Assembly: GCF_947504105.1 (NCBI RefSeq)
Contig: NZ_CANNGP010000031.1
Span: 1-53,347, forward strand
From: an uncultured Tateyamaria sp.
GTDB lineage: Bacteria; Pseudomonadota; Alphaproteobacteria; Rhodobacterales; Rhodobacteraceae
Reading direction: 5' to 3'
DNA length: 53,347 nt
Position 1 is the stretch's first letter; the number at the start of each line of letters is the position of its first letter. A program made the position numbers and the translations under genes. A model generated the notes under the pieces. The model was not told the DNA's origin. It was given only the letters and a program-made list of their open reading frames with translations, and ran no database searches. Below, piece after piece: positions 1 through 6,755 of this stretch.

Positions 1-373
1 GGTGGCCACGATGAGCAACAAACCCTCTCTTAGCAAATACCGCTATTTGGACCCATAGGCGCTGACGTCAGACAGACGGGACAAATGATACTGTCACTGA
101 CGATCACGGCGTTCAGATCGGCAATACCTTCTTTATGACGCAAGATGCGTGGACTGAAACAAGTTCCAAGGACGATGCCGTGAAAGCTCTTGTGCTGCGC
201 CCCGCAGCTTAGCGCCTTATGCAACGCGGAGCTGGTGTCAGTTGCCATCTAAGGAGGGAATGCCATGCACGACATTATGATCATCGGCTGCTGTATCCTC
301 TTTGCCGGGATTCTGATCAACCATGAATTACGGATACCCTATCTTTGTTCTTACGTTGTGGGAATACCGGGTG
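1..373. other. Left-edge region without a confident gene
   Basis: No reading frame here is convincing. On the plus strand an open stretch with reasonable amino-acid composition runs from about 66 to a TAG near 212 but has no good start, and a 15-codon frame at 11-58 stops at once, so this could be a decayed gene. A very good ribosome site (AAGGAGG) precedes ATG 265, which opens a short hydrophobic frame (MHDIMIIGCC, one possible membrane segment). That frame runs on to 462 in the antisense of the next gene, so its end is doubtful. A 72-codon minus-strand frame (30-248) has no ribosome site. Confidence 0.3.
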
Positions 374-658
374 TTAACCCCGGTAGCGCAGAGCCAGATC
401 TTCAATTTCGTCAAACAGTTTGCGAGCCGCTTCTTCCGATATTTTGGAACCACCCGCTTTGATGGTTTCGGTCATCTGTTCGATGTCGGTTTCTTCCCAA
501 CCGTTCATCGTTGGGCCAATACCCTCGTATGCGGCGCAGTCTCCGACCGACTTGTTCACCGATAGGATGGTATACAAGCATACCGGCATCTGGTCTTCGT
601 GTTCAGCCAGCCCAAAGGCTGGGATAAAGCGTTTGTGGGTGATCAGTTCGGGTTTCAT
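374..658 (-). CDS. Hypothetical protein, 94 aa
   Basis: A small acidic soluble protein of unknown function, and the last gene of the long minus-strand operon. I place the start at 658 (MKPELITHKR) because AAAGG lies about eight bases upstream. A longer frame to 715 would overlap the preceding gene and lacks a ribosome site. The C-terminal third (EAARKLFDEIEDLA) should form an amphipathic helix. No domain was recognised. It follows the methyltransferase-like fragment by about 20 bases and is probably co-transcribed with it. Confidence 0.6.
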   Translation of the reverse strand: MKPELITHKRFIPAFGLAEHEDQMPVCLYTILSVNKSVGDCAAYEGIGPTMNGWEETDIEQMTETIKAGGSKISEEAARKLFDEIEDLALRYRG

Positions 659-678
659 TCTGTTGCCTTTCACAGTCG

Positions 679-1275
679 TTATGCGGCCATCAGGGCCAGC
701 GCTTCGCCACCCCATTGATCCGCCATGGCATTCGCTATGCCGGGGAAGAATTTGGAGCGTACTTTCCAGCGATCCTTGCCGGGTTTTGCTTTGTGTACGC
801 TATCACGGGCTGTCGTGCCGTCGAGAGTGCCAGTTGGTGTCAGCTTTTCCAAACCACGCAGCCATAGGCATGTGCGCTTGCGCTCGTTGTCGGGGCCGTC
901 TTCATCCGTTGCATGGTGCCACGGGTGCAACGATTGTGACGGTGGAAAGTACCCTCTGATCCGTTCTTTGGCGTAGCGGTGCATTATTGGATTTTCGACC
1001 GCAACCAGTGGTATGTGTGGTACGTTCAGGACATCCCCAAATAGCTGGGCACCTTTCTCAAGGTGGTCCCAAATCATCGCAAGTTTTTCATCCCGGTTCA
1101 GCAGTGGCCAAGCAGTGGCTTCGTCGGGTGTGCAGTCTGCCGGTGGGTTCGTTGGTGGCTCTTTCAACCAGCGCACACCGTCCCTATCGCTTGGCAAGCG
1201 TTGCCGAAATACAGATTTTTGGAGAGCGCGAACACACCAGAGTCCAACGCACTCCGTCTTGTGTTTGGTCTTCAC
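679..1275 (-). CDS. DNA methyltransferase-like protein lacking the N-terminal catalytic part
   Basis: The C-terminal two thirds match a phage and plasmid protein family usually annotated as DNA cytosine methyltransferase-like: VAVENPIMHRYAK, then RTCLWLRGLEKLTPT, then DRWKVRSKFFPGIANAMADQWGG. Full-length members begin with a SAM-binding segment and an HPPC-type motif ending in a GVRWL-like sequence. Here GVRWLKEP appears at residue 34, preceded by unrelated residues, so the SAM and catalytic segments seem to be missing. The frame is intact and starts at GTG 1275, overlapping the upstream stop (GTGA). It is either a truncated, probably inactive remnant or a domain kept for another role. Confidence 0.6.
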   Translation of the reverse strand: MKTKHKTECVGLWCVRALQKSVFRQRLPSDRDGVRWLKEPPTNPPADCTPDEATAWPLLNRDEKLAMIWDHLEKGAQLFGDVLNVPHIPLVAVENPIMHRYAKERIRGYFPPSQSLHPWHHATDEDGPDNERKRTCLWLRGLEKLTPTGTLDGTTARDSVHKAKPGKDRWKVRSKFFPGIANAMADQWGGEALALMAA

Positions 1276-1679
1276 ATGTTGGCGTTTTTAGCTGTCTCAG
1301 TGGCTCGGATTGCAGCGTTGTTGTGAAGCCATTCGTTGTATTCTTTCGCCGCCGCTAGTGCCTCTTCCATGGTAACCGTTTCAATCACCCCGGTTGGATA
1401 GGATGATCCTTTTCGGTCCATCCTGAACCTCAAGCGAGGGAGTTGTGGAACGGTTCTATCGAAAAAGTGAGTGTTAGGAACCAAAGAAGGATCAATTCCA
1501 AGGTCGATATACACATCGAGCAGGAGTGGATCACATACTTCATTTGTCTCCCCAGTGAGACCGCAGATGCCTGTATCAAAGAACATTGAATCTTCTCGGG
1601 GGAGATATTGATGTTTCGGTGTACCACCTGCGGCCTGTAGCGCTTCGATGGTTCTATTTGGGTTTTGATGCGTCATCAT
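1272..1679 (-). CDS. Hypothetical protein, 135 aa
   Basis: A soluble protein with no domain I recognise. It begins MMTHQNPNRTIEAL at 1679 (or ATG 1676), immediately after the stop of the membrane protein upstream. A longer frame to 1889 would lie entirely inside that gene and is rejected. The C-terminal segment (TMEEALAAAKEYNEWLHNNAA) is helical. Its stop overlaps the GTG of the methyltransferase-like gene by four bases, which suggests translational coupling. Confidence 0.6.
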   Translation of the reverse strand: MMTHQNPNRTIEALQAAGGTPKHQYLPREDSMFFDTGICGLTGETNEVCDPLLLDVYIDLGIDPSLVPNTHFFDRTVPQLPRLRFRMDRKGSSYPTGVIETVTMEEALAAAKEYNEWLHNNAAIRATETAKNANM

Positions 1680-1680
1680 T

Positions 1681-2034
1681 CTATGCAGTGCGAGCCGCAC
1701 GACCAGAGAGAATAATGCGCGGCAACAGGCTGACCAAACCCAAGGCCAGAGAATAGACCGCAATGGAATATAGGGCCGCTGGCGACAAAGATGCCGCCAA
1801 CATATCGGACCAATAGCTGAAGCGCGCATTGGACCAAATGATGAAATCACCTTCAAGCATAGCCAACTCTGGGTTCGTCGCACGCTCAAGCACGTCTGGG
1901 CCTACGCTTGCTTCCAAAGCATGGCTGTACCCCACGCTCAGATGCACCACGATCATATTGATCACGTATGCGAGCGGCAGATATTTCACCGTCTGCCCCA
2001 CCAACAGTTGAACCGCGTTAACAGTCGTCTTCAT
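1681..2034 (-). CDS. Small inner-membrane protein, 117 aa
   Basis: Two hydrophobic segments are visible, one near residues 18-35 (YLPLAYVINMIVVHLSVGY) and one near 85-105 (YSIAVYSLALGLVSLLPRII), with a roughly 45-residue stretch between them. The start at 2034 (MKTTVNAVQ) has AGAGGA at good spacing; the ATG at 2052 has none. It lies just after the Fic gene in the same transcript. No family was recognised. A membrane partner of the transfer apparatus or an exclusion-type protein is possible, but nothing in the sequence decides this. Confidence 0.6.
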   Translation of the reverse strand: MKTTVNAVQLLVGQTVKYLPLAYVINMIVVHLSVGYSHALEASVGPDVLERATNPELAMLEGDFIIWSNARFSYWSDMLAASLSPAALYSIAVYSLALGLVSLLPRIILSGRAARTA

Positions 2035-2057
2035 TCTCACGTCCTCTTTCATGGAAG

Positions 2058-2861
2058 CTAAGTGCCCCCAGCCCCCACCGTTGGGCGGGGCCTAGGGGCA
2101 TTTGAGGGACGGCAATCCAGCAGAAATGCCATCATCTCAGTTGCATCCTTGTCCACGTAGAAACGCACCATCTTCTCGTTGAACTCCTGGGCGCGGGTTG
2201 CAGGTACGGAAATCGCATCCATGCCCTCGGACATGAGCACGCCATTCATCATAAACCTGGCTGTCCGCTTGTTGCCGTCGAAATAGAACTGCTGAAGCGC
2301 ACCAAAGAGGAAGTGCGCCATTGCGCGTTCCTGTGGATGCGGAACATCGGCATTGAGCACGGCAACACCATTGTTGAACAGATCGACCAGGTTTTGTCCT
2401 CCTGGCTCTGTCTCAGGGGGATAGTGGCTATCCAACTCGCCCAGGGCCACACGAGGCGTTATCTGCGCCTCCTCACCCTCGCCACGGAAGTGACCCCACT
2501 CAAACGCCTCCTCACGCGCCACAAGCGCGTGCAGACGGTCTGAGGTGGCTTTATCCAGCTTGAATGTGCCCTTCTTGACCATATCAAACAGCTCTGTCGC
2601 AGCCGCTGCCAAGTTGAGAACCTGTTGTTGGTCCGATACCTTCCGACCACCAACCGTGACACCATCGAGCAACGTCTTCACCTCGGGGAACGTGAACGGA
2701 TTTCCCTCCAGCGAACTCGCATCGAAGACAAACTGCGCCATCATCTGTTTATACCGATACAGCGACCGCTCTGTTGTCGTAGCCGATCCCGCAGGCAACA
2801 CGTCACGATCCCAGCTGAAGCCCAGCTTGTCGAAGATCTCCGTGTCTGTGGCCATGGTCAT
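2058..2861 (-). CDS. Fic-domain protein with Gln in place of the catalytic His
   Basis: Fic proteins usually transfer AMP or another phosphate-containing group to a target side chain. The core helix is clear: QQFYFDGNKRTARFMMN fits the HxFx(D/E)GN(G/K)RxxR motif, except that the histidine that deprotonates the target is Gln (CAG). An N-terminal ASSLEGNPFT segment near residue 50 resembles the class II inhibitory motif, whose Glu blocks productive ATP binding. The length (about 267 aa) is normal. The start ATG overlaps the upstream stop (ATGA). AMPylation may be lost or replaced by another activity. Its place behind DotM and an LPD7 protein fits an accessory or transferred conflict protein. 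Confidence 0.85.
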   Translation of the reverse strand: MTMATDTEIFDKLGFSWDRDVLPAGSATTTERSLYRYKQMMAQFVFDASSLEGNPFTFPEVKTLLDGVTVGGRKVSDQQQVLNLAAAATELFDMVKKGTFKLDKATSDRLHALVAREEAFEWGHFRGEGEEAQITPRVALGELDSHYPPETEPGGQNLVDLFNNGVAVLNADVPHPQERAMAHFLFGALQQFYFDGNKRTARFMMNGVLMSEGMDAISVPATRAQEFNEKMVRFYVDKDATEMMAFLLDCRPSNAPRPRPTVGAGGT

Positions 2862-3889
2862 GGCCTTGCTCCGACAGCCTGCTTTTGCGTGGACGGCGGG
2901 ACAGGATCAGCGGTAGCCATCGGGTCCCAATCATCGCCATCATCAAAACCCAGATCTATCTCGACTTCGGGTTCCTCCTCAAAATCAATCGAAGGGGCAT
3001 CCACAGCTGGTGTTGTGTCGATATCAGTTTCTGGCGTCATATCCTGCTCGTCCATTTTCGCTTCCTTTCTCAGACGCCGCTCTGCTTGCAGGCGCTCTAT
3101 CCAATCATCGTCTTCACTTGGAGTTTCGGCCGTTGCCGCTACGTCCCTTGCTGGTTGCGCCGGTTCGGCCGCGACGGTCTCTTGAACTGGCTGTGGCGCA
3201 GCGCTGGGCGTGGCTGGGCCCTTTTCCTCAACACTTGCATGAAAGTCTTCAGCTGCGGCGCGCTCTTCCACGCTGGGCTGCGATAGCACGCTTCCAGCTT
3301 CACGCCGCATTTGAACGACCTCTGCCAGATCTACGTTTGCCAGCTTCAAATCATGCGTCACCGCCATCTCCACGACGCGAGCCTTGAAGTCATCGTTGCC
3401 GTTGACCTTCACAACGCCCCAGCGCTGCTGCGCAAGCTGGAGGGAGGCCAACAGAGCCGCCTCATCCTCGAAGCTCGGCACATAGATATTCTTTCCGTCG
3501 TCCAAAAAGGCCGGCTGTTTGCTACCCTCGCTGTAGTATTCCACGTCCCGGTTGCGGATCTGTGCATTGAAATCACGGATGTCGCCCCCGGTCGATCTGG
3601 GCTTTCCTTCCAACACATGCAGCTCGTCCAGATGGTGAGCTTCTTCTACCGCGAGAGCTAAAGCGTTGACGCTCACTTCTGGTGGCGTTCTCCCAAACAT
3701 GCTTTTCGTATTCTGGACTTGTTCATCCATCATTGCTCGATGACGCCGTACCAGCGCCTCAAACTCAGCCCGTTTCTTAACGACATCGGTTGCGAATTGG
3801 TCCTCCGCTTGCGCCTCGATCTCCTGACGACTACGCGGATGGCGCGCATCGGTGCCATCGGACAGATAGTTATCTTGGTCATTTGCCAT
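2858..3889 (-). CDS. LPD7-domain protein, acidic C-terminus
   Basis: Residues about 125-185 (FLDDGKNIYVPSFEDE, then LQLAQQRWGVVKVNG, then VEMAVTHDLKLAN) fit LPD7, a 'large polyvalent protein-associated' domain common on conjugative plasmids, often fused to relaxases. The N-terminus is helical and charged. The last 140 residues are low-complexity, rich in Pro, Ala, Glu and Asp, and probably disordered. The start at 3889 has GGAGAG at good spacing. It sits directly behind DotM and overlaps the Fic gene by four bases. No relaxase motif (His triad, catalytic Tyr) is present, so the domain stands alone; a role in DNA processing or as a transferred protein is inference. Confidence 0.65.
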   Translation of the reverse strand: MANDQDNYLSDGTDARHPRSRQEIEAQAEDQFATDVVKKRAEFEALVRRHRAMMDEQVQNTKSMFGRTPPEVSVNALALAVEEAHHLDELHVLEGKPRSTGGDIRDFNAQIRNRDVEYYSEGSKQPAFLDDGKNIYVPSFEDEAALLASLQLAQQRWGVVKVNGNDDFKARVVEMAVTHDLKLANVDLAEVVQMRREAGSVLSQPSVEERAAAEDFHASVEEKGPATPSAAPQPVQETVAAEPAQPARDVAATAETPSEDDDWIERLQAERRLRKEAKMDEQDMTPETDIDTTPAVDAPSIDFEEEPEVEIDLGFDDGDDWDPMATADPVPPSTQKQAVGARP

Positions 3890-3916
3890 ATTGTCTCTCC
3901 ATGGCTAGGGGCATCT

Positions 3917-5671
3917 TCAGGTGACGATGCGCCGGGTTGATGTCTTAATCTGTATTGGCTTCCCAGCCGCCTCCCGCATGGCAGCTGCTGGGTCAAAATC
4001 ACTCAAAGCGGTGCCGACATCGAGAGCGTCTTGAACCTCGCGCTTACCCGCTTTTTCCTGCGCATCCACCTCACGATAAAGCGCCTCCAGGTCGAAACTG
4101 GCCCCTGTATCGTCCATGACGATGGTGCGGTTGTAACCAGAGGTGAACTCTTTGGTGACGAACCGAGCCGCCTGCCGCGCCAGGTCATTCGCTGTGCGAC
4201 GCAAGAACGGTGAGTGTATTGGTTCACCTATCGCGGTTTCCGCGTTGTAGTGCTCCCACATCCCCATTGAATCGACTGTGCTGAGTGGTTTGCCCAGATC
4301 GAGGAAGAAGCGCCAATGTGCCAGCTCAACAAACCGCATCCACCGCCAGACATTGGGCACATACACCCCCATTTTCCGCGTTCTCTCGACCAACGTGCCC
4401 AACACGCCAAAGCAGTATGCATTCGCCCGCATGAGCGCATCGCACTCCTCAGACGCCCGGATTAGCCGCTCTGTGACCTTCTCAAGGTAAGCTTTCTCAG
4501 CGGCTGTTTCTGGTGGCGTTTCCTTCCAGATAAACTTGGCATTTTCATCCTGCCCGACAGGCCAGCGTTTCCGGTCTTCCAGGCGATGCATTGTCAACAC
4601 ATCCCACATCAGCTCACGAGCCTTCAGGACGGTCTTCATCGCATCCCCGCGCACAACCTCTTGCCCATCAACCGTGATGGTCTCCTTCAGGTATTCAGAC
4701 AGTGTGATGAGGTCTTTGGATGCTTTTTTGTTCGCTTCAAGCCACAGGCTGTTTTCTGAGACCCTGTGACGTTGATCATCGAAGCCCAGGCGCAGACGGC
4801 CTCCTTCAGCTGCCTTCATCGCGTTCAGCTCTGTCCACACTTCGTCAGGAAACTTGTGCAGGTCGAGCACAGCTCGCACGTAATCCTTCTCTTCAAAGAA
4901 GATCGAATAATGAACGCGCGCCAACGCCGGTGCCATGACGAGAACGAGGTGAAATGGCAGAGCGTCTACAGCTGAACGCACGGCGGCAAGATCATTCATG
5001 TTCTTGAGACCGAGGAACGGGTTCCGCGGCCCAAAGCTATCACTGAAATAAGCTTGGATACCTGCCTTATCGACTTCCAAAAACGCAAAGGGTAGCGGCT
5101 CTGGGAAATCAGGGTTCGAGTCTGGGCTGTTCCACTCGGCCGGTGGTCCGATCCGTTTCAGAAATTCATGTTCCTGAAGAAAGCTGAGAGGGTGATGGGG
5201 CAGTCTCCCATCTCCCTTTGCCGACGACAATTTGTGGTCTTTATAGTTCAAAACAAATCGGACAGCTGGTTTGAAAATCGCAAACTTGTCCAGTATTTCC
5301 ATCATTGATGGAGGTGTCTTGTGCGTGATGAAGGCATCCAAATGCTCTTTACTCACCCGCTCATATGCGAAAAGACCTACGGTCAGGATCCCGATCCCTG
5401 ACAATACGGCTGAAGGCACAGAACTCTTTGCGAGCGTCGAAAGGCTGAAAACCCCATTCTCAGTCTCTGCAATAAGCTGACGCGCTTGAGGAAATAGTTC
5501 GTCCCAGAAAGAGCCAAACTGGATCAAACGCACCGTCTTGTAGGCGTCCATGAGGACATCAGGTTTTGCGAACCAGAAAGTTGTAAAGAGAACAGCTACA
5601 AGGAAAGCTCCAAGAGCTAAGAGGATCCACAGCGCATGAAGCTCTTGTTGCCGTTGACTCTTTAATGCCAT
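3917..5671 (-). CDS. dotM: DotM/IcmP (TrbA)-like T4SS coupling-complex protein
   Basis: DotM works with DotL at the cytoplasmic entrance of type IVB secretion systems and carries a large cytosolic domain. Seen here: membrane segments near residues 12-34 and 85-105, then a cytosolic part. The family signature is recognisable at residues about 430-500: an ANAYCFGVLGTL helix, GVYVPNVWRWMRFVELAHWRFF and SMGMWEHYNAE correspond to the conserved Gly-Val-Leu, Trp-Leu and Glu-Gly-His-Trp-Glu elements. Length 584 aa. A GGAGTGAGGG region precedes the ATG at 5671. In IncI plasmids TrbA is the counterpart. Confidence 0.8.
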   Translation of the reverse strand: MALKSQRQQELHALWILLALGAFLVAVLFTTFWFAKPDVLMDAYKTVRLIQFGSFWDELFPQARQLIAETENGVFSLSTLAKSSVPSAVLSGIGILTVGLFAYERVSKEHLDAFITHKTPPSMMEILDKFAIFKPAVRFVLNYKDHKLSSAKGDGRLPHHPLSFLQEHEFLKRIGPPAEWNSPDSNPDFPEPLPFAFLEVDKAGIQAYFSDSFGPRNPFLGLKNMNDLAAVRSAVDALPFHLVLVMAPALARVHYSIFFEEKDYVRAVLDLHKFPDEVWTELNAMKAAEGGRLRLGFDDQRHRVSENSLWLEANKKASKDLITLSEYLKETITVDGQEVVRGDAMKTVLKARELMWDVLTMHRLEDRKRWPVGQDENAKFIWKETPPETAAEKAYLEKVTERLIRASEECDALMRANAYCFGVLGTLVERTRKMGVYVPNVWRWMRFVELAHWRFFLDLGKPLSTVDSMGMWEHYNAETAIGEPIHSPFLRRTANDLARQAARFVTKEFTSGYNRTIVMDDTGASFDLEALYREVDAQEKAGKREVQDALDVGTALSDFDPAAAMREAAGKPIQIKTSTRRIVT

Positions 5672-5677
5672 CTGCCC

Positions 5678-6250
5678 TCACTCCGCAAAGAAACTGCTGA
5701 CGCGAATGTCAAACAAGCCGTGGGGATCATCGTCATACTCCAACAGTACCCCCGCGATCCCGGATCTGACCAAGGCATTCGAAAACGCCTCTTGATATGA
5801 TTTTGGGACACCGCCTTCGTGATAAGCCCACCGGAACAAGAGAGCTGGCGTCCGTTGTCGCTCAATGAAGTTCGTATCTGCCATCAGAGCTTCGAGCGCG
5901 GTCGGTCCCAACGCATCGTGACGCACGACATTCCAGATCAGCGTGAGCAAGTCGACGTTTCTCTTCGGCGCTTTATCAGTCACATCACGTCGCGGAGCTG
6001 GACGCACATACATATCGACCTGCGTGTTTGGCGGGAGCTTGATGTCACGGTTCTTAAGCAGCACTTCAAACCTTTGGCGCTGCGCAGCGGGGATGCCTTG
6101 CCGATCTCCTCCAACCCATGGCCAAACAGATGCCGGTTTCCGGTCAAAAAGCGCTGCAAACTCAGCCCGCGCCGTCTTCGTTTCACCGTAGTTATGTCTG
6201 ATGAGGTCGAGCACATTTTCGCCGTATGTGTATTGTTCTTCTCTGCTCAT
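5678..6250 (-). CDS. Hypothetical protein, 190 aa
   Basis: A soluble protein located between the IcmD-like gene and dotM, seven bases from the latter, so probably a transfer-operon member. The start at 6250 (MSREEQYTYGENV) has AGAAGGGTG upstream; the frame extends to 6295 but without a ribosome site. The segment RAEFAALFDRKPASVWPWVGG (residues about 27-47) could be a helix-turn-helix, but the match is weak. The middle third (DLLTLIWNVVRHDALGPTALEALM) is helical. No known Dot/Icm protein fits clearly. Confidence 0.6.
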   Translation of the reverse strand: MSREEQYTYGENVLDLIRHNYGETKTARAEFAALFDRKPASVWPWVGGDRQGIPAAQRQRFEVLLKNRDIKLPPNTQVDMYVRPAPRRDVTDKAPKRNVDLLTLIWNVVRHDALGPTALEALMADTNFIERQRTPALLFRWAYHEGGVPKSYQEAFSNALVRSGIAGVLLEYDDDPHGLFDIRVSSFFAE

Positions 6251-6324
6251 GCAGTTTGTCACCCTTCTTTGATTGGTCTGTGGCGAACTTAGCATACTAC
6301 ATTGTTCGCCACAGCCACATGGGA

Positions 6325-6729
6325 TCAGGCTTTTGTCCCGATGAGGTATTCAACAGCAACGAACGTCAGCACAGAGAATACTGCCGTACAGCCGCCGATG
6401 AGGATCGTGCCCAGTGCGCCACCTGTGCTCGTGCGACCACTTTCATCCTGGTTCGCCTTGTGCAGAAGATAGAAACCGAAAAGCGCGATAAGGAGACCGA
6501 TGGGCGCGGCCCAGTAGATCGCGACATCGGAGATCTTTTCCGCCCCAGACTTTGCAGAATCCACGTCCAACGTGGTGTTTTGCGCCGCCGTTCGAGCATC
6601 TTCGATTTGTTGGAGTGGGTTCAATGGATCGGCAGTTTGGGCCAGAGCCTGTTTGGCCATTACAACAGTGCTCATAACCGCAACGGACATGAGCAACGAT
6701 GCGTCTTGGATTTTGGTGATTGCATTCAT
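6325..6729 (-). CDS. IcmD/DotP (TraR)-like small T4SS membrane protein
   Basis: 134 residues: an N-terminal hydrophobic segment that could be a signal peptide (ending ALAQ near 31), a hydrophilic linker, then two membrane segments (about 76-92 and 108-130) joined by a polar loop with Lys-Ala-Asn-Gln-Asp-Glu. This layout and the Gly-rich second segment resemble IcmD/DotP and TraR of IncI plasmids, which occupy the same place near traU. The start at 6729 (MNAITKIQ) has AGGGA upstream; an ATG at 6753 has none. Family assignment rests on topology and position. Confidence 0.5.
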   Translation of the reverse strand: MNAITKIQDASLLMSVAVMSTVVMAKQALAQTADPLNPLQQIEDARTAAQNTTLDVDSAKSGAEKISDVAIYWAAPIGLLIALFGFYLLHKANQDESGRTSTGGALGTILIGGCTAVFSVLTFVAVEYLIGTKA

Positions 6730-6755
6730 GGATTTGGATTCCCTAAGTGTCATGG

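Noticed and set aside
420-959. A 179-codon plus-strand frame opposite the first two minus genes
   Set aside because: No ribosome site, and it is the antisense of genes with recognisable family motifs.
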